Positions 1-9,849 of a stretch of 21,787 nucleotides of DNA are shown here, in pieces (within the stretch, counting starts at the first letter, position 1; every line of letters starts with the position of its first letter). Source of the stretch: Ophiothrix spiculata. Its lineage: Eukaryota > Echinodermata > Ophiuroidea > Amphilepidida > Ophiotrichidae. The notes below the pieces were generated by a model. That model was not told the origin of the DNA. It searched no databases and saw nothing but the letters and a program-made list of their open reading frames with translations. Both the position numbers and the translations under genes were made by a program. Location of the stretch: assembly GCA_000969725.1 (NCBI GenBank), contig JXSR01S002943.1. One strand, 5' to 3'.

Positions 1-612
1 ACATATGCTATGTCTGCAGCAACAGTCGCTTCGCGGCCTTTAATGAGGACTAGGGACGGCACAGGGAAAGTGTAATGAATATTTCGTGTGATATTATCAG
101 GGATAACTCGTATTGTACATAAATCAAATGAAGATGTTGTACTTTTTTTTATATCAGAAAACAAAACAACTATATGAATCATTAGCTCAAAACAAAATGT
201 TACAGGTACATTTAACAAAACAAACAAGTACAAAAAATATGGAAACCCTGTTTTCATTAGATAAAAATAGGATACAAATAATGACGACAAAAATCTTTGA
301 ACTTAGTCTTTGGTTTATTACACACAAACAACAGCTAGAAAATACAACAAAATAAAAATTTGTGAACAAAAAAAAATGAAAACAAAAAAGGGAGAAGGTG
401 GTTCAAAAGGCAGGCAATAGAATCACTAACCTCAATTTTTATCCTATCAATAAAAAAATAAATAACGAAATGCAATTGGTATATTTTTTCAGCACACAGT
501 AAAGCTTAAAACACAATATTAATCTTAACAAACCATAAAAAGAACAAATTTAACTGAAAATATTGTTAACGATACTAAGTAAAGAAAAATGTATACAATA
601 TTTTAAAAATAA
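1..612. other. AT-rich stretch without a recognisable gene
   Basis: The first 70 bases are richer in GC than the rest and could be the edge of an element cut by the window, but I recognise nothing in them. From about 160 to 560 the plus strand is rich in A with scattered C. The open frames on both strands are low-complexity (K/N/T-rich or F/L/V-rich) and the plus-strand one starts at TTG. I see no coding gene here. Confidence 0.6.
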
Positions 613-614
613 TA

Positions 615-875
615 CACTCTTAAAATTATCTTACTCTTGTTGAGTAAAAACTTACTCAACGGTCACAGGTCATTTTGTTGAGTAAAATCTTATTCAACGT
701 TGGATAAACTTTACTCAACATTGGGTAAACTTTGCTCAACGTTGAGTAATATGTGCTCAACATTGAGTAATATTGACTAAACCGAGAAAGATTGTACAAA
801 ATGTTGAGTCAGATTTTACTCAAAAATGAGCTGTGACCTTTTTACTCAACAAAGAGTAAAATAATGTTTAGAGTG
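615..875. mobile_element. Foldback MITE with TA flanks and alternating GTTGAGT/ACTCAAC motifs
   Basis: The ends are inverted repeats: the left reads CACTCTTAAAATTATCTTAC, and the right read in reverse is CACTCTAAACATTATTTTAC. A TA dinucleotide lies immediately outside each end (613-614 and 876-877), as expected for a Tc1/mariner-type non-autonomous insertion. The interior alternates GTTGAGTAAA-type words with their reverse complement TTTACTCAAC, so it folds on itself at several registers. A second matched pair, GGTCACAG near 660 and CTGTGACC near 830, lies inside the arms. There is no coding capacity. The mariner assignment rests only on the TA flanks and is tentative. Confidence 0.65.
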
Positions 876-1239
876 TAGGGTTGTTAAAACGCTGATCTTC
901 ATATATAAAACACATACGAAACTTCTAACATGTTTTTTATCTACTGGTAATTGTGCGTACTTATTAAAGTGTATGTGTAATTCTACATGTATAACTATAC
1001 TGACGTCAAAACAATGGTTTACAGATACATGTTTATGAAAATTTCTAGTGTTTGCATTTTATAAAGTTTTAATCTCGAAGTTGTGTAATATGTCCTTGAT
1101 AAATTGGTTATTAGGAATTTGTATATTTATCGTTGTTTAACAATATACCAGTTGAAGTGAAGCTTGCTAATCTTGTTATGTATATGTCATATTTAAGAAT
1201 TATATGTTGTAAGCATTAAATATACATTCAATTGGACAA
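876..1239. other. AT-rich spacer
   Basis: I see no gene, TIR or tandem repeat in this stretch. Confidence 0.5.
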
Positions 1240-1520
1240 CGTCAAAGGTATTACCAATTCAACACAACACACAACCATTACTGTAACAGCAATGGACACC
1301 AAAAAGCAAACAGTAACACATATATAAAGCTAAACAAACACAGCCAAACAAACGTTACTTTAAACAACAACAACACCGCAAACGTCTTTTACAACCAACA
1401 CAAAATTTAACAAATATACATATTAAAGCAAAACAAATATGAACAAAACAAAATAAAAACAAAACAAACAAGGCAAAATTAAACAGACACACACAAGGCA
1501 AATGATGCCAAAATTTACGT
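1240..1520. repeat. A/C-rich, strand-asymmetric low-complexity tract
   Basis: The plus strand is built almost wholly of AAC, ACA and AAAC words (for example AACAACAACAACACC near 1364 and repeated AAAACAAA), with few G or T. No fixed period is visible, so this is a cryptic simple repeat rather than a clean microsatellite. A weaker A/C bias is also seen at about 160-560. Confidence 0.55.
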
Positions 1521-1730
1521 TAAATTGCAACAAGGAAATTCTAATTAAGTATGTAAAATGATTTCTCAGTGTAAAGGTAGTGCACTTAAAAACTGTTTAT
1601 ACTTTTTGTTTTAATCTTAGATATGTTTACTCTAAAAGATTGTTCAATATAAACCCAATGTTGATATTATGTTAAATGAGTTCCTAGTTGAGGGCCGCCG
1701 CGAAAAAATAATGCAGTTGTCGGCTCGTTT

Positions 1731-1985
1731 ATGTGATGGCTCACCTCGACAGGGGGGACTTTGAAGATGATATCAATTTTAGTTTTATCATTTCATCTGT
1801 TATAGCATTTTCTAAGCTTTAAAATGACACCTTGCTTGTTGAAATTGATCAAGGCAATCAGATTTTACAACAGAAAATCTGCTGGAAATTCTTATTATTT
1901 TCTTAATTTTTACTGACTATTTTTACCAGTTTCTCGAAAAGTGTTCCGTCGCAAAGTCCCCTTTTCGAGGTAAGTCATCACATAT
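1731..1985. mobile_element. MITE-like element with ~36-bp imperfect TIRs
   Basis: The left end (1731-1770) contains ATGTGATGGCTCACCTCGAC followed by a G-run and GGACTTTG. The right end (1951-1985), read in reverse, gives ATGTGATGACTTACCTCGAA followed by AAGGGGACTTTG. The arms agree over about 36 bases with a handful of mismatches and enclose an AT-rich core with no coding frame. I could not define a clear TSD. A single related end is present at 8281-8320, which supports a dispersed family. Confidence 0.55.
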
Positions 1986-2976
1986 GTTGTTCAGTGTTCC
2001 ATATTTGATGTATAAAACAAGTATGCATCAGATTACACTGCCCTGGAAGGTTAATAACTCTCTTTGCGGTGTTTAACGCTATAAATATTTTAGGCAATTT
2101 TTTGATTATGTTGAAGCAACTTCAAGTTTCATTTCCAAAAAATACAGAGAGGCGCATTCTGTATGTTTTATTTTTTCAGGAACAAACTAAACAATTAGGT
2201 GTACATACTAAAACAAGACTGAATTAATTTTGTAGAACTTTAAACTAAATAATTCACGGATAATAAGCTGAAAAGCTAATTGCACTTTACAAAGGTTGAA
2301 TTTTATTTCATTCACTTTACTTTAATCTTTTCGGCATATTCTAAGTTCTCTATGACAAAATTAACCGTAAAAATACATGTCAAAATCTGGACTGTGCAAC
2401 ATTTTAATTATTGATGAATTATGGAGAACACGATGTATGTTTTCGAATCAGACCCTTACAATAATTTTGCACTGTCCTAAATTTGAGGATTGCGCAACGG
2501 ATTAGAAAATGTCGAGCAGGTAATTTTTGATTGGTTAGCACGTTTGCTCTGCGTGTGGATTGTATATATTCTGGCTTCGTTGTATTGTCCATGTGCAAAA
2601 GCTATAATAATTTACTTTGAATGACGCCTAAGTTACAACGCAGACTTTAAATTAAAATGATTATAACACCATTCCATATTGAATTGATTTAGGACATGTG
2701 CATCATTTTGCCGCGTAGACCCACATATGTTCTAGTAGTTATGTTATTCACATATATATTTTATAATAATATTTTAGTATAAGTATTATATCTATCTCTT
2801 TAGTATATATATATATATTACGAGCATGTTATTTTGAATACCAAAAGTCGATTAAAACCGCCAAGTCTATATATCTTGGTGTGTTTAACTGTTTACGTTT
2901 TCATGAAATACATGCAAGTTAAACTATGGTCACAATACTTCGTACGAACAGTTTTGCACATTATTTAGTCTGTTTA
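1986..2976. other. AT-rich spacer with a short (TA)n run
   Basis: This stretch contains a short TA dinucleotide run at about 2803-2818 in an A/T-rich context. I see no gene or convincing element boundary. Confidence 0.5.
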
Positions 2977-3039
2977 GAAGGACCACGGGCAGCGAAGGAC
3001 GCCCTTGCTGCTCGCTTATCTCGCTGACAGTGGTCCTTC
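2977..3039. repeat. GC-richer hairpin
   Basis: GAAGGACCAC (2977-2986) is perfectly inverted as GTGGTCCTTC (3030-3039). Inside it, GCAGCGAAGG faces CCTTGCTGC, so most of the 63 bases can fold into one stem. It is clearly richer in GC than its surroundings. It may be the core of a small foldback element; it lies next to no gene. Confidence 0.5.
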
Positions 3040-3579
3040 ACTTCCTTAAGTAAGTGTTACTCTGTGACACAGATGGGATGACAAAACTTGAAGGACGCTA
3101 GAAACGTAAGGTCAAGAACCTTTCTTCAATCATCCAATTTACTCTTAGAAAAAGTTCCGTCAAGATCCTTTAGTGGAATTAGACCAACAAGGCATATGTT
3201 ACTTTTTATTTTTATTTTTTTTTTTTTTTGGGTGGTCATTTTAGAATCAAAAAAATTATTGAAAAAAGGTTGATAGCCTCAAGTTTCTACACTACAAAAT
3301 TTACCGAACACTAGACGCAAGTGCTCTGATGGCATTTCTTGACACGATACATTGTCATTGAATACTGTTTATACTACATATATATGACGCGTAACAGCAA
3401 AAGGTACCTTCAGTTGGAGCTAGCTACAAGTGTCTGATTAACAAAATTGTAAAAAGTATTCAATAATCAATATTTGAAGAGAGGGCAATCATATAAGCAC
3501 CTCTAGCCTTTGTTCCATTGCTATTTTCACCCAGGAATCTAAATGATACCTTGTACTTACTAATGCGTCACATGTAAAA
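3040..3579. other. Spacer with a poly-T run
   Basis: A T-rich run lies at about 3209-3229. A 61-codon open frame crosses it but encodes a low-complexity F/I-rich peptide and is not supported as a gene. Confidence 0.5.
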
Positions 3580-3805
3580 AGCTACTACTTCAACATTTTA
3601 GGGAAAAAAATCAATATTTCTCAATTTTCCTATAAATTTGCAGTGTGATAAATATTTCACATTTGTTTCACTTTTATAACACATTTAAAAATTTTGAATT
3701 TGAACACGAGTGTCATGCATCTCAGGTGTTCAAAAGTTGATATTCTGAATGCAAGCGTTCAACTTTTGAACACAAACGTTTTAATAAAACTTTGAAGTAG
3801 TAGCT
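3580..3805. mobile_element. Small TIR element (MITE candidate) with an internal perfect palindrome
   Basis: AGCTACTACTTCAA (3580-3593) is perfectly inverted at 3792-3805, and similarity continues weakly inward. Near the outer edges CATGTAAA on the left and CATATAAA on the right could be an 8-bp TSD with one mismatch, but the match is offset by one or two bases. Inside lies a second perfect 15-bp inverted repeat, GTGTTCAAAAGTTGA (3726-3740) against its complement (3759-3773). There is no coding frame. Confidence 0.5.
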
Positions 3806-4120
3806 CTCATATAAACAGCATGCAATGAGAATCTTTCATGAGTGTTCATGAAAGTTTTCGACACACCCACCTTCTAAATTACTTTAATCTTAATATATTT
3901 AAATAATGTGACAGTCCATCCCAAACGAGCCGTAAATAAAGTAAACTTTATTTTGCGCTACATCTGAAAATGTAGGTCAAGGTCATAATTTGCCGTAATT
4001 GATTTTTGACAGATCCACAATCCTTGTGCTTTTGTTAAACCACCAGAGAATTTCGAAAATACGAAATATGTCTGTATATGTTGAGGACAATATAGGGCTT
4101 ACTGATCTTTGAACGCGTTT

Positions 4121-4252
4121 AGGGGCGGCTTCAAAACTCAACCGGTGGTCGTCTACCGGTTCTAGGCGGTTCAACGGGAATAAACAATAGCCAACCGCCT
4201 AGAACCGTCCAGAACCAGCAGACAACCACCAGTTGAGTTTTGAAGCCGCCTC
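4121..4252. mobile_element. GC-rich foldback element
   Basis: Nearly the whole 132 bases form one hairpin. The left arm starts AGGGGCGGCTTCAAAACTCA, and the right arm in reverse starts AGAGGCGGCTTCAAAACTCA. Pairing continues with mismatches through GGTGGTCGTCT and the GGTTCTAGGCGGTT words to a short A-rich loop near 4175-4190. The GC content stands out against the AT-rich flanks. TTT occurs on both sides as a possible 3-bp TSD, but that is too short and common to rely on. Confidence 0.6.
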
Positions 4253-5840
4253 TTTTCTCAGTTATACATATTACTACCTGGCAACCTTTGACGAACCCAT
4301 AACTTGACTTCTGGAAATCGAGTGAAGTTCGTTGAGGTGTCGTTTTAATCCTTATAACATTGTCTTTGCAAATATTAAAAAAGTGAAAAGTCAAGAGAGA
4401 TAAGTGTATTTACAGTTTTTTTGGGATAGATGGTCACATTATGAGCAATCTATATATCGTTGATTATCTTTGTTATTCGCTGAGGACATGTAAATATTAA
4501 TTTTGTTTTCATTTAATTGCATTACGCACTTTCGTTAAAATGTTTAAATGACCAAGGCTGCAGCCCTATTTAGGTTATCCCAACGAGTAACTCCTGTTGA
4601 GTGATAAAGAGGCACGCTAGCTTTGCTAGTAAATTTTAAAAGGGTGATAATCAGAGCAGAGAAAAACACATTTCCTTATTTGTATATTAAATAATGTCAA
4701 GAACAACACAAACATCCACAATTTGCATCGGGTAGTTTTGAAGAGTAAATCACGTTATGGGGCATTAAGTGGGCAATGGAGGTGATGGATCATGCAAACA
4801 ATATGTCAGAGAAACCAATTGAGCTCTATTCATTTATGTGTAGTAAATTAGACATAAAATAAATGTTTTTTTTCTCATGGAAAATGTTTATGTTATAGAA
4901 AGCGAAAGAAGTGACAGATATAAATAGGGGTGTGTGTTAATGTGCAAATTTGAACATTTTAATGTGAGCCCCCCTTCAAAAATATGGTATAACCAATACG
5001 AATTAAGAATATTAAAGACAGTTTGAGGAAAAAATTGCATAACCCCCCTGTTCATACCCTTTGAAAATTTGCTGACAAGGTTTCCGAATTTGACAGGTTT
5101 TAAGTAGCAGACGACGCTTTCCATGTACAAACATACATTTTACTGTACATAAAATCAATTTTAAACTATCCAACATTATTTTTAACAATTAGTCGCATGT
5201 TAAGATATTGACTAACAGATCATTTAGCATATTTAACATGTTTAAAACCATAATTGTAATTTTGCGGGCATGGGTAGGCCCTTATCTCATTTTGGCTTGT
5301 TTCACAATGGATACCAGCATACAGCTGTGAAAAGGCTTGAACATGAATTTGTGTAAAATAACAATTATAACAAGGGTACATGCATGCATTATAGGGGAAG
5401 TAATAAAATGCATAGAAAATAATATCTGACAAGCAATAGCCGTTAAATTTCAAATATACATATTGTTCTGTGTTTTGCAGCATATAATCTTATAAACCAT
5501 TAGGCCTAATGATTTAGATCATGGTGAAGAGTCGAAAATGAGGCAAAAGTTTCATTATTTAGGCCAATGTGTTTCTGATACAAAAGTAAGTTCTTTTTAT
5601 GCTATTGAAGATCATGAAATTATCTAAATTGTTCCCTTAATACTTCACCAACAGGGCCCCTTTCCTCCGGCCATTCGGCTTTCCCTGTCCAGCATAATAC
5701 GTGGTTGTGTTGTGGTATAATACAGACTTTAGAAAGAATTTTTGAAAGTCAACTAACTTCAACTGTAGAAACCAACTTGAAAAGAGCCCCAAGAACTTCT
5801 TGTTAACCTTTTCCCGAACATCCACAGTTCGATCCCTGTC
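4253..5840. other. Long AT-rich stretch without a recognisable gene
   Basis: Several open frames of 60-90 codons cross it, all low-complexity and without recognisable motifs. A GC-richer patch at about 5651-5690 and a GTTCGATCCC word at 5828-5837, which resembles the tRNA B-box, may be a worn SINE fragment. I found no matching A-box upstream, so it is not annotated as one. Confidence 0.5.
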
Positions 5841-5854
5841 TAAAGGTGCGTTTA
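5841..5854 (+). repeat. Left half of an older TIR split by the composite transposon
   Basis: AGGTGCGTTTA (5844-5854) is an exact copy of the first 11 bases of the element that begins at 5855. The missing continuation, CATCTGGGCGTAT, stands on the far side of the element after TTA (7712-7714). Joining the two flanks with one TTA restores a complete TIR start. TAA at 5841-5843 lies directly before this older TIR and fits a TWA-type target for the older insertion. Confidence 0.65.
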
Positions 5855-7711
5855 AGGTGCGTTTACATCTGGACGTATTGGCCCTCGACGTAGGGTAACG
5901 TATTCAAGAATCACAATACGCTTGACGACAAGCAACGAGTAAAGATGAAAAATCAAAGTTTGTTGACCAATAGTAACGAGTATCAGCGATACGACGGCAT
6001 CAAGTGACGAGTGGTTGCTGAAAGAAACGCAGACTTACTGATAAATTAAGAGTTTGGCTTGACTTTGGGTCACGACTTCTCAACGTAGAACAACTGTAAG
6101 CAACGTAGTGAGGCGGCAAATGCTGACCTTGGCTGACGTAAAGGAACGAATGCTATCGAATGGTTACGGCAACAATAACGTGACTAGAAGTTTGTGCGAG
6201 TACAAGGTTGTTTCATTAAAATCACGTTGATTTAAATAGGTGCGATTAAAATCACTTGGATTTAAAAAAAAAAATCACTGACGTTTTTTTTTCAATTGAA
6301 TCATTTTAATTTCTCTACAAGCACTTTCGAAACAGTTTTGAAATAATTTTCAATTAATCTTCATTAGATGCAAGAACACAATTATAAACATTTTCCAAAC
6401 AACACAATTTTTAGCAATAAACCCATCTTATGAAACATTAACAATCTTTTAGTTATGAGTTTTTAAGCTAATAATGATAATTGACTGGAATATGTTACAA
6501 ACCCCAAAACATTCATGCAAAATTGCCTGCATTTTGTTGATAAATACAAAAGTGTGTCATTTTATGATTACATTTGGGGCTCGGCAATAATTACAACACA
6601 GTAGCCATAGAGAATTTTCAAGATGCTGTAAAAGTTTGCAACTTGAAAATGAATGGTCAGATCAAGTGAAATTTTCAGCATTATTATTAAGATAGAAAAT
6701 AGGCAAGGCTGTCATTCAAATTGGAATAAAAAAAAAACCTGCACCAATAGGCAATAATATGTACATGTAGAAGCTAATCATAACTTTAGGTGACAATCAA
6801 GTCCACTCCTTTGTTTCCTGTAACAAGGTAAACATCTTAATTTGAATTTAGGATCTATTCCATTTTAAAAGCTTTGAACAAGACCACTAGTTTTACAGCT
6901 TTTTCAGTCCCTGGTGGACACCAATTGAATCACTAAATGTAAAGATTTTTTTATTTTTGTAACTTTTGTTTCATTTAATTTAGTGGATTATTTGTAAAAT
7001 GTTAAAAAACAAATTTCAAAGAATACTTGTCAACTGTATTTGGTCTAAAATGACTTCAAAAACAGTTTAAACCTGTTTTGTATGATCATGTTTTTTTGAA
7101 TTCTAAAAAAATCAAATAAAATCCGATTTAAATTTAAAAAAAACGTGATTTAATTTTCAAAAAAATCACCAACCCTGTGCGGGTGGTACAATTATTCCTA
7201 CTCACAGCTCTAATAAAAAGAACTCTGTACAAAACTACTAAACACTGATAAAAATTGACTTAAAATATAGACAATCGTTTACAAATCGTAACCCACCGTT
7301 GCAATACACCAGCATCAGTTTACTTACGTTACCCAAAGTCGTTACAACTCGTTACCCACTGCAAGATGTCGTCACAATGCGCCAAGTGTTGTTGACAACG
7401 AGTACCAACGATATAGTGACGACATCTAAACGTATACAGACTGCTACAAACAATCATGGAGACGTCAAAAAACTGAGGGTTGCGGTGGCCAACGAGATCT
7501 CAACGACATCAAATCTTATTCTATGTCATCCCAAAATGTTAAAACTTGTAACTAAAAGCGACCGATAGTAACGACAACCTGTGTGTGTTAGAGGCGTGTG
7601 CTAACGTGAACCGACTTTAACTAACGAGGACCGGCGTATAATTCAAAACTGCAATTCGCAGGTCTACGTTGCTTGTCGTTACCCCCAATACGCCCAGATG
7701 TAAACGCACCT
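5855..7711 (+). mobile_element. Composite DNA transposon, copy 1 (TTA TSD, Harbinger-like ends)
   Basis: The element is 1857 bp. Its TIRs are AGGTGCGTTTACATCTGG at the left and the exact complement at the right end, and they continue into GRCGTATTGG. A 3-bp duplication, TTA, flanks it (5852-5854 and 7712-7714). TTA/TAA targets are characteristic of PIF/Harbinger elements, but no transposase or Myb-like protein is encoded, so the superfamily call is inferred from the TSD alone. Both arms carry many TAACG/AACGA words, including GACGACAAGCAACG near the left end and AACGACAAGCAACG near the right end, which may be subterminal binding repeats. The right arm has an 89-codon frame (7299-7568) that starts at TTG; its homologue in copy 2 differs at many amino acids, so it is unlikely to be coding. 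A second element is nested at 6203-7177. Confidence 0.72.
6203..7177 (+). mobile_element. Nested element with hAT-like ends inside copy 1
   Basis: The ends are CAAGGTTGTTTCATTAAAAT at the left and, read in reverse from the right, CAGGGTTGGTGATTTTTTTG, a short imperfect TIR of the CARGGTTG type. CAGNG-like termini are typical of hAT elements. The flanks are TGCGAGTA (6195-6202) and TGCGGGTG (7178-7185), an 8-bp duplication with two transitions. The same pair of flanks is found in copy 2, so this insertion happened before the composite spread. The termini are rich in GATTTAAAT/AAATCAC words, and the 975-bp interior has no coding frame of note. Confidence 0.58.
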
Positions 7712-7734
7712 TTACATCTGGGCGTATATAATTA
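7712..7734 (+). repeat. Right half of the older TIR split by copy 1
   Basis: TTACATCTGGGCGTAT matches the TIR of the element from its ninth base on and then diverges into unrelated AT-rich sequence. Together with the right TIR of copy 1 it forms a perfect palindrome with 16-bp arms around CGCACC at about 7689-7726. Confidence 0.6.
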
Positions 7735-7980
7735 TTTTTCGTTTCTCTTAAAACTAATTTCAGTGGACTTGGGTCACTGTTGCATTCCGATTTTCAGTTC
7801 TCTAGAAATAATTTAAAATATCTTATGCCATGATCTTGCCGACTTATTCCCGAAATAACAACTTTTTCAAATGTGAAGAATCGAGCTCTGAATAAATTAA
7901 TGTTACAACTAATGACACAAAACCTTTTTTATTACATCATTAAGTTACCTTAATATCCATATTATTTAAGCAGTGTTGTT

Positions 7981-8224
7981 TCTGAGTTTGTTGGCGCCAC
8001 AACATAAAGAAATATAAGATTTTTATACGATTTCTTATTTAAGCTAATCTCATTAGATAATTATGTTTGTCCATTATAGTTTTGTTTGAAAGGTTTGCCG
8101 TATCTGAGTTTTTTGGCGCCACAACATAAAGAAATATAAGATTTTTATACGATTTCTTATTTAAGCTAATCTCATTAGATAATTATGTTTGTCCATTGTA
8201 GTTTTGTTTGAAAGGTTTGCCGTA
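7981..8224 (+). repeat. Tandem duplication, two 122-bp units
   Basis: Unit one (7981-8102) and unit two (8103-8224) start at TCTGAGTTT and differ at about two bases, so the duplication is young compared with the other repeats here. Each unit contains TTGGCGCCAC and an AAGAAAT/ATTTCTT inverted pair around an AT-rich loop. There is no coding frame. Confidence 0.85.
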
Positions 8225-8280
8225 TCAGTGCTTGGTTTACAAGTAACAAAGTGTCGTTTTGTTTAGGAAACAAATTCGAC

Positions 8281-8320
8281 ATGTGTGATCGCTCACCCGA
8301 AAGGAAGGACTTTGCAGATA
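8281..8320. repeat. Solo end related to the 1731-1985 element
   Basis: ATGTGTGATCGCTCACCCGA followed by a purine run and GGACTTTGCAGATA matches the TIR at 1731-1770 after a 2-base gap. I did not find a partner end downstream, so this is a truncated or very diverged copy. Confidence 0.4.
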
Positions 8321-8691
8321 GAGGAAGCAATGAAAACAAATACAATTATCAAATATACCAATTTTACAAAAAGCCGAATTTTACAACAAATTTAAACTTA
8401 GGTAATGTGTTATTTTATCGATAATTCTAGAAGAGATATAAATCATACATTTTAAATCATCTGTATGATGGTCGGTTAAATTCTAAATCAAACTCATTAT
8501 ATGTAATTATTCCATCCAAAACTTACTATAAATAGTGGCTCATAAATCCTATGGAAAAAACATGTCAATGACGCTATCATATTTATCAAAACTACCGAGT
8601 GCATAACCTAAAAATCGTCAGAGTTTAGGTTAGTTAGAAGTAAAAGGTCGTGAATGTATTGTAGAAAACAATTCTGACTCGATGTTAACAT
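8321..8691. other. AT-rich spacer
   Basis: I see no gene or element boundary here. Confidence 0.45.
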
Positions 8692-8880
8692 CTTAAGGGT
8701 ACGAGGAATCCATATGCTCAGGAAAATGTGAATCCTAACTATTTTTCAATCATGAAAAGATAAATAGTTTCCACCGCTGAGCTATCAAGGCAGCGTTGAG
8801 AACGTGAACTAAAATCTAAAACATAAACATTAGAATGTCGTATTTGTCTTTTGTTTACATGAAAATTGCAATTTTTACCT
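8692..8880 (+). repeat. Dispersed repeat, copy lacking its tRNA-like core
   Basis: From CTTAAGGGTACGAGGAATCC onward this matches 21541-21787 in the same orientation. About 80 bases present in the other copy are missing here: the 3' three quarters of the tRNA-like segment. Only CCGCTGAGCTATCAAGGCAG (8774-8793), the A-box side, remains. The right boundary cannot be fixed because the other copy runs off the window. Confidence 0.75.
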
Positions 8881-9017
8881 CATTGGAATGCTCAATTTGT
8901 AAATAAATTATGCGAATGCGTATATCAGACAAAATGTAGATAATGTAGATACGTAAAACAGGCAATTCACAGCTCAAACAGGACAAACTCAGAGTCGTAA
9001 TTTACGTCCGGATTTTC

Positions 9018-9176
9018 GGGCAAAACAACCCGGGTTTGTTACATTATCATTCAAAATCAACTGAGCATATTTATAAAATAATGTTTGTAATTCAATAAGA
9101 AGTATCAAGCCTACATCTGTCAAAATTTGAAATCAGTCGAATTGTTCGAACTTCATGAAATTGTGAGGTTTCGGCG
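9018..9176 (+). repeat. Diverged direct repeat, first copy
   Basis: It begins GGCAAAACA and ends TGAGGTTTCGGCG, and it pairs with 9440-9576. Shared landmarks in order are the CATTATCATTCAAA-like word, the TTTGTAAT/AAAATTT words, TCGAA/CGAAC, and the final TTATGAGG/TTGTGAGG. Divergence is high. The function is unknown. Confidence 0.55.
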
Positions 9177-9439
9177 AAAATTGTCAACTTTTTCGAAGTA
9201 GTATTAAGGCGTCATTTTGACCTTGATAATGGACGTGAAATCACTAGTAAAGTTCCATGTATAAACTAAAGACTCTATTAAATATGTACGCAAAAAATTG
9301 TGATATTCTGATAGGTGTAAGTAGGTAAAAACTTGCAGTAAACATGACATTTAGCCGAGACAGACGTTTTTAGGGACCGTAGACTTAAGGGCAAATGACT
9401 GCTACGAAACATTAAAAAAATCATAAAAAATAGTTTTTA

Positions 9440-9576
9440 GGCAAAACAGCGCAAGTTTATCACTTTATCATTCAAACATGAAAAAAAAAATACTATTAGT
9501 AAGGTTTAGTACATCAATTTGTAAAATTTTAACAAAATCAATTATCCCGAACATATGGAATTATGAGGTTTCGGCG
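9440..9576 (+). repeat. Diverged direct repeat, second copy
   Basis: This is the partner of 9018-9176, shorter by about 20 bases through internal gaps, and it ends in the same GAGGTTTCGGCG. Open frames beginning in it are short and low-complexity. Confidence 0.55.
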
Positions 9577-9849
9577 ACTCAAACGGAAAATGTTGTTTAT
9601 CTCAACGTTAACCCTAGTTGTTGTTCTTGTTTTTCTGCCAATAAAAAACACAGTGCTAAACGACTTGTATCTCAAAGTTCATCCTTTGGCCCCCCCCCCC
9701 CATTTTAGCCAAACAATTTCGATCCTTCCACCTTCAAGTGTCCGTTCAAAGTTCGGAGGTCTCGGAGGTCAGGTGTAACTCCGTAATTTAAAAATAAACA
9801 TACTTTTTTCAAACTTGGTATTTAGGAAAATAGTAGTTTTCTACAATAG

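Noticed and set aside
615-875. Regularly spaced repeats resembling a CRISPR array
   Set aside because: The words alternate in orientation, spacing is irregular, there are no cas genes, and the rest of the window is clearly animal DNA.
5637-5840. Possible SINE fragment with a GTTCGATCCC B-box-like word
   Set aside because: No A-box at the right distance and no second copy in the window.
7299-7568. 89-codon frame present in both composite transposon copies (also 19801-19532)
   Set aside because: It starts at TTG, has no known motif, and by hand comparison most of the ~24 base differences between copies change the amino acid. The repetitive TAACG words explain both its openness and its T/V-rich make-up.
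5855-7711. piggyBac-type insertion, because TTAA stands at the left edge of both copies
   Set aside because: The right edges read TTTA and TTGA, and only a 3-bp TTA duplication restores the split target TIR exactly.
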